Below, one piece after another: positions 9,695 to 21,824 of a stretch of DNA of 64,000 nucleotides (position 1 is its first letter; every line of letters begins with the position of its first letter). The translations under genes and the position numbers were made by a program. Source of the stretch: Tipula vernalis (Eukaryota; Arthropoda; Insecta; Diptera; Tipulidae); NCBI GenBank assembly GCA_958295665.1, contig OY282558.1:332169106-332233105 (forward strand), in the 5' to 3' direction. The notes below the pieces were generated by a model, which was not told where the DNA came from, did no database searches, and saw nothing but the letters and a program-made list of their open reading frames with translations.

Positions 9695-11428
9695 ATATGA
9701 TATCCCAAAAATTTTTTGTCGCTATGAGCCTTCTTGGTTCACGTTCACGGAATTATTTTTTCGTGGAATATTGTAATCGGGGCAACCTCTTTGTTTTCAA
9801 GGGTGAAACAAAAACCGAAAAAAAAAAATATAAAACATTTCCAGTATTAATTCGAAATGCTATAGAGCATGACCTTTTAAACTTTTCAAGCAAAGTTTAA
9901 CGCAATCTAACATTTGCTTTATAACATTTTTTTATATTTTGAAAAGCAAGTTGATCAAAATCAATTAACCTTGTGCTGTCCAACATACCAAAGTGTTAAA
10001 AAAAAAGTATTTTGTAAATCTTAAAAACAAAAGTTTTTATTTTCTGTGTTATTGTGTTTTTTTTTTACTTTGGGACGCCTAACAGTTTGTTTTATAATTT
10101 AATTCAAATATATATGTACTTAATTTAGAAGGATTTCGTTTTTTATGTTTTTAATTTGATGACAACAAAAAGGTTTTTCTTTATAATTTTATTTAGAAGT
10201 ATTTCGAACTTCAGTCTAAAATTAAATTTAGAGTTTTTATTTTATTTTGTTTTTCGACATCTTTCAAATTGAGTATAATGTAGTTTGACGTTTCTTTTCT
10301 TTTCTGGAGGAACAAAAAAAACAAAAAAAATTTAATAAATTTAATGAAAATAGAGGAGAATCTCAAGCAACGTATCTGTACTTGTATATAGATTATACAC
10401 AGACGATAAAATGTAAGAATTTTTTTTTTTTTTGCCCAAAAGGATGAGAACAAAATTGACAGGATATAAATGTGTTGTTATGTAGCTCTTTATAATGCAG
10501 TGATGATTTTGAATACAGATATAAGTTTTATTTGGCATCTCTTGAGATTGTTTAAATGGATTTCGATTTTTACTATTGTTCAACATATTGTATACCGGTA
10601 TATATTGTATAATGGTCAGAACCACGAGTTATATATTTTATATAAAACTTAAGTTTATTTTTATTTTCTTAACAGGCTTCACAATATTTTATTTAACTTT
10701 AAATGGATTCTTTGGTTTTGTTTTACAAGACAATTAAAGTATTTTCTTCTTCAATCCACCGTGGGCCAATTATGATTCTGTGTAAAAAATGTATTTTGAT
10801 AAATTGTTAATATTTTCCAAATACATATTATGGATGTTTGAAGTTTAAAGTAAAAACATCCGAACACGAGTAGTAGATATTATTATGAATCATAGATTGT
10901 AGGTTGAAAATTTATTTTATGTTTATTATATTGCCTTTTCTCCAGAATTTTTAAAGCACTCCGAAAAAAATTTGAACTTTAAGATCAAAACGATTTTTTT
11001 GTGCAGTATCCTAAATAAAAATTTTCTGTATGTACATATGTATGTACACGTTTGTACAACTTTCTCATATTATGTATGTAAGTTACAAAAAAAAATCGAG
11101 AATTTTCTTCTATAATTCTTTGTCCATTTGGTTGTATTAGTTTACTTTTAAAATAAATATAAGGAACGAATTCGTATTTATGTGTATTTTTCAAAAAAGT
11201 TACCGAAAAACTTTCTGTATCAATAAATATTTTCCAGTCAATTTTTTCTGTTTAATTTATGAGCAGCTACTAAAAAGTGAATTGTAAATAGAAATTTAAT
11301 TCGTGTGATCAACATCTTTTTATTTGCCAACAAGTTATACGGTACATAATAAGTATATATTTTATTAAACCGGATAAATTATTGAGCAATTGATTATTTG
11401 TTTGCGTTGGTCTTGGATTTAAGCATTG
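9695..11428. other. AT-rich region with no supported gene
   Basis: Many homopolymer runs; only short unconvincing frames. A 75-codon frame at 9673-9900 starts inside the LTR and resembles no family I know. Confidence 0.5.
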
Positions 11429-12651
11429 TTTGGGCGTGTTCGTTTCAACCTGAAGAGTATAACTCTTCGCCTCAGATATAGAGTTACTCTTCACTTAATT
11501 AAGCTACTGAAAAGGAGAAACTGTTCGATTGGCACTCTTCACTTCAGATAAAGGTCAAAAATAAAATTGACGCCTAGTGAAAGTGTTTTAAATTTAAAAT
11601 AAAAATAAAAATTTCGGTTGACAATAAAAATATAAATTTATAACAGTTATAATTATTACATATAATTTTTAAGTGTTCATAATAATTTCAATATGACGCA
11701 TTTAAATGGAATAACTAAAGACGTCATGGTACAAAAGAAAATATTTAAAGTCTGTGTTACATATTCATCAGCATATTCTTATATAAATATTTCAGATGCA
11801 GTTTTTACAAGACCCTTGCTTACGAAAACATCAAGAAAGTTTATCAAGTGACAGTGATAGTGAGGAAGATAATAGTATAAATTATTCATATCATCATAGA
11901 GTAAAGGGCTACTATGAAATCACGGTATAGGCGTATACCGACATCGAATTTAAGTGGAATTTCCGCTTAGATAAGTCATCTTTTAATTCTCTTATGAGTA
12001 AGTAGAATCATATCTGTATTCTTTTATAAAATTATCTCTAATTCTACGTTTTTAAATACATATATAGCTTTCTTGGAGCCGTTTATGATTCAAACTAATT
12101 CTGCGCACACTGGAGAAAGATTGATGTTTCCCAAAAAGAAAAATGTTCTTATATCAGTTTTCGACAGGTTGCCAATTTATTTAACATCTCAAAAAGTACA
12201 GCCCATGAGATAGTAAATTATGTGACAGACTTAATTTATACTCATTCACCCAAATTCATCAAATGGCCGACCCGGGAGGAAGCTATGGTTAATGAACAAT
12301 TATTTTTTAGTAAAGGTGGTTTAAAAAATGTTTTGGGCTTAATGAGAAAATGCTATTCCAGCATTTTGTTGCAAGGGGTTGTAAATTTTAAAATGGAATT
12401 TATTGATATTCATTGCCGTGAACCGGGGTCTATGCACGACTCCAAATTGCTAAAAAAATCTAGTTTATATAGATTTTTGCAAGAAGACCCAGCGAATATT
12501 TCTGGTGATTTTCTCCTAGGAGACTCGGCCTATATGTCACAGGGCTGGCTGGTACCAATATTTAAAGATAATGGAACCTTAACCAGACAGGAATGCCGAT
12601 TCAATTACGTACACTTATCTTTAAGAGTACGAGTTGAAAATTCATTTGGAA

Positions 12652-13537
12652 ACCTCTGTAAAATTAGCCCGGAAAAAAATCCCAGAAAACGATTATAGTT
12701 AAATATGGTAATACTAATATATTATAACTAGCGTATTATGAAAACTATAACGAAACAAAATATATTTACATAATCTGTCGTAGAAATTGAGTATGTAAAG
12801 TAAAACAAAATCATAAAATCCTTGTTTGTATTTGTTTAATAAAAACACTATTAGGTACGTAAAATATATTATAAAATAAAAAAATTGTATTAGCCGTTAG
12901 GTAGATATAGTCCCTTGAAGTCATATAAGATATCAATTAACGAGCGCGGCTTGGTTTAGGTATTGTATGCTATGAATACAGCTTGCTTTGCCACGGCTAA
13001 TACAATTTTTTTTTACTGTGGCCATAAGCAAGCTGTCTTCATGGTCTACAAAACCTATACCAAGCCGTACTCGTTAATTGATATCTTATATGACTTCAAG
13101 GGACTATATCTGCCTAACGGCTAATACAATTTTTTTTTACTGTGGCCATAAGCAAGCTGTATCTATGGCTTACAAAACCTTTACCAAGCCGTGCTCGTTA
13201 ATTGATATCTTATATGACTTCAAGGAACTATGTCTACCTAACGACTAATACATTTTTTTTCACTGTGGCCATAAGCAAGCTTTATCCATGGCCTACAAAA
13301 TCTATACCATGCCGTGCTCGTTAACTGATATCTTATACGACTTCTAAAAAATATATTTTTTCGAGATAAACACTGTCATGATAGTTTTTTCGGGATGACA
13401 TAAAAATAGCATGATATTTTTAGATAGATATATTTTTGTGGGATGACAGGTAAAATATCTTGATATTGTTGTATCATTATATATTAGTGTTGCCAACACA
13501 CTTTTCTGGGATAATTTTCGGGCTAACTTCACTGACA
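12652..13537. mobile_element. Foldback/MULE-like insertion with 10-bp target duplication
   Basis: TCATTTGGAA flanks it at 12642-12651 and 13538-13547; removal of one copy restores the conserved VENSFGMLKG reading of the transposase. Ends: CTGTAAAATTAGCCCGG...ATCCCAGAAAA at the left, and inverted CAGTGAAGTTAGCCCGA...ATCCCAGAAAA from the right. The interior has one inverted and three direct copies of a ~127-bp unit and no ORF. The long duplication suggests a MULE or foldback type. Confidence 0.8.
12893..13348. repeat. ~127-bp units: one inverted, three direct
   Basis: Direct copies contain ACTGTGGCCATAAGCAAGCT (near 13016, 13139 and 13262), then ACCAAGCCG, CTCGTTAATTGATATCTTAT and CTAACGGCTAATACA. 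The first copy, 12893-13012, is the reverse complement. The units diverge progressively. Confidence 0.8.
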
Positions 13538-13950
13538 TCATTTGGAATGCTCAAGGGAAGATTCCGTCGATTAAGAGAAAAATCCGTCGAAAATGTAAAC
13601 AATAATTTTATTATAAAAGCTAATGTATGTGCCATTGCACTCCATAACATATGTATAGCACAGAACTGAAATTCGAAATCAGCCGCAGTATTTTGAACCA
13701 GAATACATATTTCTTACTACACGGACCAATAGAAGACAACAAGCATTTCAACAGTTATTCGAAATTTAATTAAAAGCATGCGTAATTTAGTTTATTTCAT
13801 ATGTATTTCAGAATATAACAAATTTTTGTACAAAAATAATTCAGTCTTCCAATATTTCATTTTTTTATCATGTTATTTGTTTAATTGAATAAATTTCGAT
13901 AACAAAAAAACAAACTTTTAATAGAATTAATCTATGTCAGTTAAAATATG

Positions 13951-14389
13951 TTAAAGCCTATCGGCTATTTTTCGAATTAATTCTAATTTGTCTTTTTCAA
14001 TTTGTGAAAATTCTTCCTCCCGCTTATCCCTCCTTTACATTTTTTCCTTTTTCAACTTAGAATATTCGTCTTCCGAACTTAGTCGCTTTCTTTTATTTTT
14101 TGGTTGAGATTCTACGGATGGAGTTGAGACACCAACAGACATACCTAAATCGTCTTCAGCATTGCTATCCTTTGACTTAATATTGCGTCAATTGGATCAT
14201 AATATTGGAAACGAATTGGCCGACGTCCAGTTCCATGTTTGTTGTCCTTGCAAGATTTACAAGTCCTTATATTGTCTTATATGAACAAATATTATACTTA
14301 CATTTGATATCTGCAGTAGTCCCACTTATGCTTGGACTTTCAAAATAGACATATTCAATCAAGTCATCATTTTCCTCTATATTCTCCAT
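13951..14389 (-). pseudogene. Harbinger Myb/SANT-like accessory gene, decayed
   Basis: It starts MENIEENDDLIEYVYFESPS at 14389 and reaches a GTAAGT donor-like site near 14308. A later block reads GTGRRPIRFQYYDPIDAIL, the conserved segment after the Myb/SANT fold in Harbinger accessory proteins. After a frameshift come SVESQPKNKRKRLSSEDEY and a Lys/Glu-rich coiled tail ending IRKIADRL, with an internal TAA. Most of the trihelix itself is missing. It is convergent with the transposase relic of the same element. Confidence 0.6.
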
Positions 14390-14742
14390 TTTTTAAAATA
14401 TATTATATGTAAATGTATGTATATTATATATGTATACATGCATAAACAATATTTTGTAATTTTTTTTTGATACTTATAGGTTTTGAATAATTTTTAATTA
14501 ATATTAATAATAACCGATCACAACACTAACGGCATAAACCAAATTCAAAATCTCAAAATATAAAAAAACAGACAAATAGAAAATAACAAACCAAAAATTC
14601 ATCATCTGAGGTATCTCTTCAGTTAATTCAGTTGCTCAATTTTTAACTGAAGTGGAGTTGTGAATCGAACAGTTTCTCCATTTCAGTTCCTTCAGATGTA
14701 GCTACTACATCAGTTAATTCAGCTGAAACGAACACGCCTTTT

Positions 14743-16790
14743 AGCACACCGTCTTTTGAATTTCAAGACGGAGATTGAGAAAAGTAGCATTAGCGAATGG
14801 TTTTGTTTTTTTTCGCGGAGAAAATAATTTTTCTATAAAAAAGTTAAATTCTAATTTCAACTTTAATTATAAATTTTTTTAAGGAAAATCGTTATATTTT
14901 GCCGCTGTGGACTTCTTCTGCAGATAATAAAGTCAATTTTTTGAAGTTAATCTTTTTTTTTTTTTTTTGAAAAAATGGCGTACAAGTGAAAAGTTCGAAA
15001 TTTTGCGTCATAGAGCTGTAACCGAACGTCAAACGGTGTAAGACGTGTTTCTGCTGTGAAGCAAATTAAATCGAAATAAACAGTACTGTGCTTTAAAATC
15101 ACAAGGATAAAAATATTAAGCACTTTAGCTGTTGACACAGCTGGTCCAGAGTATCGACCCCTCCTTTTGTACTGAAATTGTACAAATTAATGTTCGATTT
15201 ATTCCTATTGTCATTATCGGCTTTATCATCGAAATGGACCGATGATAAGAAAATTACGGCGTGATTTTTTTTTTTTTGGAATGTAGCCAGAGCCTTCTAG
15301 AGTATAGAGCCATAATCTTAATGACGTATTTTTTAGAAGCTTTTTTAGTGGTATAACTTTTCACTGATTTCCATAGGAATCCATAGTAATGTTTATATAA
15401 AAGTTGTTTACATATATTTAAGAACAATATACAAGAAGGCTATATTGGTATTAAGTAAATATTAATTGCAGAAATATTAAAATTAAATTATTTCTAAAAT
15501 ATATTTTTTCGAACTTTCATTTTGAAAAATACATCAAAGTTGGCTCTGACAAATTAAAATAATACTTGCTAAATTTATCTTTAGTTTTACTAGTGTACGT
15601 AAGATGTGTCTAAAATGGTTACAGAAAAATACGAAAAAAAATTATTTAATCGCAAAATTATCACACGTTCCTATATTTTGTGAATTTGTTTTGCTTTTCC
15701 TACAATTTTTGAACTTGAAATTTCCCCAGGTGGTAATTTTTGGTACGATTTTCCCAAATTTGTATGGCCATCACTGCCATCTATGTAATGTATATTGACT
15801 TAATGACCAAACGAATCGTAGTAAGCTTTTATTTCAATTTGACCAGAATGCTGTTATGAATTTTTTTTAATATTTTGGTTTAAATAAATCAATTATTACA
15901 AGAAAATGAAAACGATTTACTTAAACGATATTCATATATGTTGAAATTCAAACATTTATGAAAGTATTTCAGAAATTATAATTAAGAATTTGTAACGTTT
16001 TCATTTAAAAATTTGTCTTAGAAAAAAAGTGATTTCCCATATGTTTTGTGTGTTTTACTATGAAAAGTTTCGGTTTTTCCTCGTTTCTAACTCCTTTATA
16101 AAAGCTCAGATTTTTTGATTATTTTCTCTATAAAATACAAAGTGCTCTGATGTAGCTCATCAAACTCATGTTTTTTTTGGAATCAAAAAAGTTTCAAGTC
16201 TAAATTTCGCCGACGGTTTGGAGACAATTATTTGGTATGAATGTTTTATTTTTACACTGTGTACCAACTCATGTAAACTCCGCACTTAGCAAATGTTGTG
16301 ACAGCTCTATGCTAGTGGGACCATTAAAGAATCTTACGTTCCTGTTTGAGCTATGAAATGGAATACACAATTGTTGAACCACAGTGATCCTAGGTAGATT
16401 GCTCTTTGGGAATTTCTTTACTCTTTTGTCGCCGCTTAAATCGACGGTTGCGCCAAATAATATAAAGCGGAAAGGGCGCGAACTTTGTGAAGGTTTGAGT
16501 CATTGCTACAATTATATACTAATCGGGTTGACTCTTTGTCGGCGACCGGAACATAAAATCGACTTACACACTTCTGGAAGGTGATTTATATTATTACAAA
16601 AATGCGTGAATTATATTCTATTTTATTCATATTTTATACTAATTTAATTTTTATTTTTATTTCATGAAAATTTTAACTTTAAAAAAAATAGCGCTTTTTA
16701 GTTGAAAAAAAATCCTCTTTAAAAAATTGGCTCTGAAAATCGATGACGTCAAAAAAGTAAAGTATATCCGCTTTTTGTGGTATTTTTCCC
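14743..16790. other. Region with no recognisable gene
   Basis: AT-rich with several poly-T runs. Short frames on both strands show no family features. No inverted or direct repeat long enough to define an element was seen. Confidence 0.45.
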
Positions 16791-16809
16791 CAAACATGGT
16801 AGCTATCCC

Positions 16810-17170
16810 CTTCAAAGGATAGCTTAAAGAGCTGTCGTAGATTCACCATGGTACATCCCGCATTTGTGCGGCTTTGAGGGTATATATTGTCGAAAAGATA
16901 GACTCTGCCCCGTTAAGGTAACAATTGTTCATCGACTATGACGTTTTATAAAATTGGCATTTTTAAAGAGCAAATTTTTCACGGTTTCTTCTAGACGTGC
17001 CAGTTGTTTTATTATCAAACCGAATATACTTGAATACGCTTTGTATAAAATGTTCCCAAATAGAGGATGCCAAAATTCCTGGAAATCTGATATATTCTGC
17101 TTATTGAGAGCGGCGTTGATCAGAAATCGGAAATTCAGAAATTCACTTCCAGATTTGTGCACGTTTTTAC
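16810..17170 (-). pseudogene. piggyBac-like transposase relic
   Basis: Minus-strand frames, broken by shifts, give in order FQEFWHPLFGN, RFDNKTTGTSRRNREKFAL and SFRQYIPSKPHKCGM. These match successive blocks of the piggyBac transposase (YW..PLFGN, LRFDD...R, and the FR.YiPsKPaKYG block after the second catalytic Asp). Stops and frameshifts separate all blocks. The part retained overlaps nothing in the window-edge piggyBac gene, so relatedness to that copy cannot be judged. Confidence 0.6.
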
Positions 17171-17813
17171 TAAGCGTACAAGTTGGTGGAGGTTACGATA
17201 AGTTGAATAACTTGATGAATAGCGAAAAAGCATCCACTGATGAATTTACACATTTTCCTGGTCAACGTGGTTTCTTTTATAAATTCACTGCAAATATTAC
17301 AACAAATAATGGTGCTTATAAATCATTTGTTTTAAACAGGACAATGAGTCTATCAGACTGATCTCTATGGATTTGTTTTTATTTCGAAAATTTTGGTTCT
17401 GTACATTCACCGTTACGTGTATAAATTTGACATTGGATTTTTTTTGGTCACAATAACATATGTTAAATCACATTTGGTCCAAATTCTATGGAAATAGTTT
17501 TAAGGATAGTTTTTTACCGATCAAACTTAAAATATGAGTTACCGAGACTCCACCCACACTGATTAGGGTTAACTTGAAATTCTAAAATCTACAAACCAGA
17601 ATAATACTATATTTCGAATGTAGTTAGCCTAAAAACGTTTCGAACAAAAATTATTAGATTTTTTTTTTTTTTTATTTGCACTAGCCCAAAAAATAGGAGC
17701 CATATGGCCCGATTTCAAAATTTACAATTTATATACAAAATTTTATTTTATTTTTTTATTTATTTTTTTTCCTCTTATTCAACTTTCATTCATCGATCGT
17801 CTTTCATACTACT

Positions 17814-19251
17814 ATCCCATTCATTTTAATAAATTCGTACACCTCCTTATACCCATTTGTTCCCATTCGTAATAAATCATTCAAATTCCTTGCACTCATA
17901 AGGACATCGAACATTCTTCTACTCTGAGTAAAATTTGGACAGTGCAGAATTAAATGTTCAATGTCTTCAATCTCGATTCAATCTCACTCGTTCCATCTTT
18001 CGTATCATTACAGTGTTCCCTTTGAGTTCCTTAAAGAAAGGTTTACTCAAAGAAGCTTTGCACAGTTCAAAGTACTTCTTGCCTTTCACACGACTCTTTT
18101 CAACAAATTCCCTCTCCCATTTTCTCCACAGATTCACCTGAAATACACGAAGTACGTCTCTTGCATCCATAAATTCATATTCAGTTCTTCCTCAAGCATA
18201 CAACCCCTTTTTCGCAAGCATATCAGCTCTTCCATTACCCTCAATCTGTAGATGCGAAGGTATCCATTGAATGATCACCTCGCTCCACAAGACTGAAGGT
18301 ATTCATTTATCATTTCAACATACACATTGCACATAGAAATTCACTCAAGCCTATCCATTTCCGTTCATACTAATACTGGATTTCATTGTTCCACCAACCA
18401 TGTACCTTAATTTCATTCACTCTTATTTGCGTACTGCACATATCATTCACTCTCTGTATTTCATCCTCAAGTTGGTTGACCTCATTTATTTCATTCATCA
18501 TGAGAATTTCATTCATACATCTGACCCATTTTTTGCTATTTATAATGCTCTTTTGCTCAATGTCTACATTTACACCACCTATACAAGCGTGAATCACATA
18601 ATGATCACTACCCAAATTCTCACCAGTAATATTTCAAGTGACTTGGGCCACCAGCCCGCTAGACACTAAGGTAATGTATATCGCCCTGGCTGTGGCCCCT
18701 ACATACGCCATCCTTGTTGGTCCTCCATCGTTCAGTATTACGAAATCGGAATCCAGAATGAGGTCCGCCAACAAATTTCCCCATGCATCTTTCCTTTTAC
18801 ACCCCTATACCCCCGAATGTGCATTGATATCACCCCCCACAATTATGCCATTTTTTCCACGCACCCACAGGCCTTTTTCTCTATCACCCGCAGATTCAAT
18901 TGTAGTTGCATATACACTTACAATTAACAAATCTCTGTCCAGATTCCGAGTTTTGACAGCGACGACTTCATTGTGATCAAAATCAGGGACCTGCACTGTT
19001 TGCAGCGTGATATTGGATCGCACCAATATCGCTACTCCGCCGTAACTATCGGCCCTCGGTCTGGATAGAAAATTGTAACCATTCACTTGAAACGTCTTGT
19101 TCTCACGTTCCCATGTCTCACTTAATAGCATTACATTCACATAATTATTTGCCAGATAAGTCCGCATCATATCGCCGTTGGCATACATGCTGCGGATGTT
19201 AATCTGACCAATACACATGCATTTATTGGATCTTACAATTCGCTCCGTCAT
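17814..19251 (-). pseudogene. Non-LTR ORF2: endonuclease + RNase H, RT deleted
   Basis: It starts MTERIVRSNK at 19251, seven bases after the gag stop. Endonuclease blocks: CIGQINIRSM, LLSETWE, RPRADSYGGVAILVR and VGGDINAHSG, then after a frameshift DFVILNDGGPTRM and GSDHYVIHACI. A linker ending VHGWWNNEIQY runs straight into RNase H sequence WIPSHLQIEGNGRADMLAKK near 18240-18330, so about the whole RT has been deleted. A stop and a shift follow; the last exon-like block has DIEHLILHCPNF and ends NGIVV with a stop at 17814. The product cannot reverse-transcribe. Confidence 0.75.
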
Positions 19252-19257
19252 GCGATT

Positions 19258-20535
19258 TTATTTATTCATCCTTTCATCCTCTTCTACATCTATTATGATA
19301 TTGAGCTCATTTGGACTCAAAAATTTATATTTATTTTGGGATTCTGCTGCTCTTTTTTCTGTTGTTTTTATTGTTGTTTCCTTTGTTGTTTGTTTTTGTA
19401 TTTCAGCTACTGCTGAAAAACTGCTTGTTGTCTCTTGTCTTATTGTTGTTGGTTCGATTTCGTTGTGTTTTGTTTTATTAGTTTCTGTTTGTTGACTTGT
19501 GTTGTTATTATTTGTATTATTGTTTATTTTACTTTGATTATTGTTGTTTTGATTTTGATTATTGTTGATATCTTTACTTTTGTTGTTATTAGTGTTATTT
19601 GTATTAATATTATTATTGTTAATTTGATTATTATTGTTTGTTTCTTTTGATTTTTGGTTTGTACTTTCGGTATTTGTTAGCTTCGTTTTTAATATGTCAC
19701 TGAATAGAGGTTTCGTTTGTGCTGCCGTAGATGCTGGTGTTGTCTTTGCGTATTCGCGGTAATAAATTTCCTTAGCTCTAAAATACGTTATTCTGTCCAT
19801 AGTTTTGATTTTCATTATTTCCTCTTTCATGATGAAAGTAGGACAGTCCTTATCAAAAGTGGTGTGTTCATTTTGACAATTGGCACATTTGCTGGGTTCA
19901 CATTCAATCGTCTCATGTCTCTTTGGAATTTGCTTTGCGCATTTGGGACAAATCGGCACTCGGGTACATTTGATTTTTGTGTGTACGTATTTCTGGCAAT
20001 TATGACATCTCATTGGATTTGGAATGTATATCCTTACATTTAATTTCAAAAACCCTGCTTTGACATCATTTGGTAGATCTGTCGTGTTAAATGTGAGTAT
20101 ATGCAAGTGCGTGTCTTTAAGCTCCCCGTTGATTTTCCTCTTGATCCTCTCGACTTTTGTAACCTTCTGACTCTATAACTCTTTCACAATTTCATCAGGG
20201 TTTACATACATTAGGTCATGGCTATATCTCTCCTTTGCTGGTATTCAAAAATGTATGCTCTTCCTCTGACACTGGCATCTCTGCGATCTTGGTTGCTTTC
20301 ATCAAAGCTAAATAACCTTCCTCTTTGCTCGTAAGTACTAGTAGGTCCCCACTACGCAATCTTTGTGTTTTCTGTATGTGGCAAGTTACCATTGCTAGCC
20401 CTTTTTCGATTAAAAATAGTGAAATACCTTTAAAACTGTGTTCCCCATCTGTTTTTTTTTATTACCACATATTTCTGACTGCATTTGTCATCAAAAAATA
20501 ATCTCCTTCTTTTTTGATTGCTTGTATTCGGTAAT
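19258..20535 (-). pseudogene. Non-LTR ORF1 (gag-like, zinc knuckles), frameshifted
   Basis: Two frames. The upstream frame (about 20535-20190) reads GISLFLIEKGLAMVTCHI...LRSGDLLVLTSKEEGYLAL, the RNA-binding-like domain common in Jockey/I-type gag. A frameshift and stops follow near 20150-20200. The downstream frame (19258-20106) has three Cys knuckles, CHNCQKYVHTKIKC, CPKCAKQIPKRHETIEC and CANCQNEHTTFDKDC, then a ~60-residue Asn/Gln-rich tract at 19480-19640 and the end RMNK. The gag would package RNA in the cytoplasm. Confidence 0.75.
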
Positions 20536-21103
20536 ATACGATTAGCATGTCTCTTCATTTTCATTAGGGTGATAAACCTATTTTTCGTAGGTATCGGCAT
20601 CCTGCCCGTAGGCAGATACCGTTAAAAATTCACGGAAACTTGTTTTTTTTTTCGTCCTCACTAAATCAAATTGGCACTTTTTTCACTCTGTTTGTATTTA
20701 GTTAGTTGTTTGTAATAAAACTGTTTATATGCTTGCTGATCACTTAAATCACCAATTCAAAACGCTAAATTAATTAATAATTCCAATAAATGTAACTAAA
20801 AACAAAATTTTTTTTTTCTAAATTGATGAACTGTCAAAGTTTGTGTTTTTCGCATGAAATCGCAAACAAGACTGAATTATTAGATTGTTTTGATTATAAA
20901 GGAATCTAGCTTAGGCTTGGTCGTAAACTATATACACTTTATTAAAGTAAATAGTTTGACGTTTTTCTGAAAACATTTTTGATTTAGAATATTTGGGGGA
21001 AAATTATAATTTAACGGTACAATTAAAATTAAGCGGTGGATTAAAATTTTCTATAATTAATTAATAAAAAATTCCTTTCGTGGTTATTTTATGAGTGTAT
21101 ACA

Positions 21104-21461
21104 GGGATGGGATGTTGTAACATCACTTTCGATTCAAATTCGATAGAGTTTATGTCTCTTGTTGCAAGAATGAAATTGTACTCTATTTCGCTTTTTGGTT
21201 ACGCTTTTTCTATTTCGATCGCTTTTTGTTGCGTACTTTTCCTTTCCTTCGTATCGATAAAGTATCACTAAACAAAAGTTTCAGTGATAAATAATCATGA
21301 ATATAAGTAGAAATAGAATGTGATTTTATGCGAGCAAGCTGAGATAGCAAGAAAAAAAGCATAATTGAAAAACGAAATAGAGTACAATTTTATTCTTGAA
21401 ACAAGAGACATAAACTCTATCGAATTCGATTGAAAGTGATGTTAGAACATCCCACCCCAGA
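21104..21461. mobile_element. MITE with ~90-bp inverted repeats
   Basis: Left arm GGGATGGGATGTT...TAACATCACTTTCGATT...ATTCGATAGAGTTTATGTC; the right arm 21370-21461 is its inverted match (GACATAAACTCTATCGAAT...AACATCCCACCCC). The interior is about 180 bp without an ORF. No target duplication is clear; the right end abuts the next element. Confidence 0.7.
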
Positions 21462-21824
21462 CCTGGGTGGTCATTTTGTGGTGCTATATCACATTTGGTG
21501 ATAAAACTGTGATAAACTGACATTTGTCGTGGCTTACTGCGGTCCCAACTTGGATGAACAACGTCACGTCGTATAATGATTTGAATGAAAATGACCACAA
21601 TATCTTCCTTCTTACTTCTACAAGTGGAAAAAATTGTTTATTTTGTTGTTTAATTTTTTTTTATATGGAGTTTGGTTAAAAACACCTCTAATCAAAATTT
21701 CAAAAAATTAATGAAATTTACATTGACGCTAATGATAAATAAATGATATTTATTAACAAAATAATCATGTATATATTATTGAAATAAAATTAATGGATTA
21801 TTGTTAAATTTACAGGAAAACGGA

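Larger units (their letters stand above)
11796..13669 (+). pseudogene. Harbinger transposase (DDE_Tnp_4), interrupted
   Basis: Pieces in order: an N-terminal exon near 11796-11997 (YTDIEFKWNFRLDKSSFNSL, with one stop just before it at the TAG after EITV), an intron with GTAAGT and AG ends (to about 12066), a helix-turn-helix (FRQVANLFNISKSTAHEIV) reached by a frameshift, the catalytic core 12222-12698, and the C-terminus FGMLKGRFRRL...AIALHNICIAQN at 13540-13669. The core has PGSMHDSKLL, LLGDSAY (second Asp) and RVENSF (Glu), but the segment with the first Asp (GxIDG) is missing: GLKNVLG is followed almost at once by CYSSILLQGVVN. The gene is clearly dead: stop, frameshift, catalytic deletion and an 886-bp insertion. 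Confidence 0.85.
11432..14739. mobile_element. PIF/Harbinger element, decayed, with both genes
   Basis: Left end GGGCGTGTTCGTTTCA; the right end read inverted is AGGCGTGTTCGTTTCA. TTT stands outside both ends (11429-11431 and 14740-14742). It holds a transposase relic on the plus strand and a Myb/SANT relic on the minus strand, the usual two-gene Harbinger content. A foldback-type element (12652-13537) is inserted in the transposase gene. Confidence 0.85.
17659..20830 (-). mobile_element. Non-LTR retrotransposon with internal RT deletion
   Basis: Minus strand. The 3' end is marked by a T run at 17659-17673 (poly-A tail on the coding strand). From 5' to 3' it holds a gag-like ORF with zinc knuckles, an AP endonuclease, then directly the end of an RNase H domain and a C-terminal His/Cys block. 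The RT is missing. Endonuclease plus RNase H indicates the I/LOA/R1-like half of the non-LTR tree. The 5' boundary near 20830 is a guess. Confidence 0.7.

Noticed and set aside
9673..9900. 75-codon ORF downstream of the solo LTR
   Set aside because: Starts within the LTR, contains a poly-Lys run from an A-tract and matches no gag.
19217..20043. Hydrophobic Cys/Ile/Val-rich plus-strand ORFs (apparent membrane proteins)
   Set aside because: Antisense of the Asn/Gln-rich and Cys-knuckle gag ORF; AAT/AAC read backwards gives Ile/Val.
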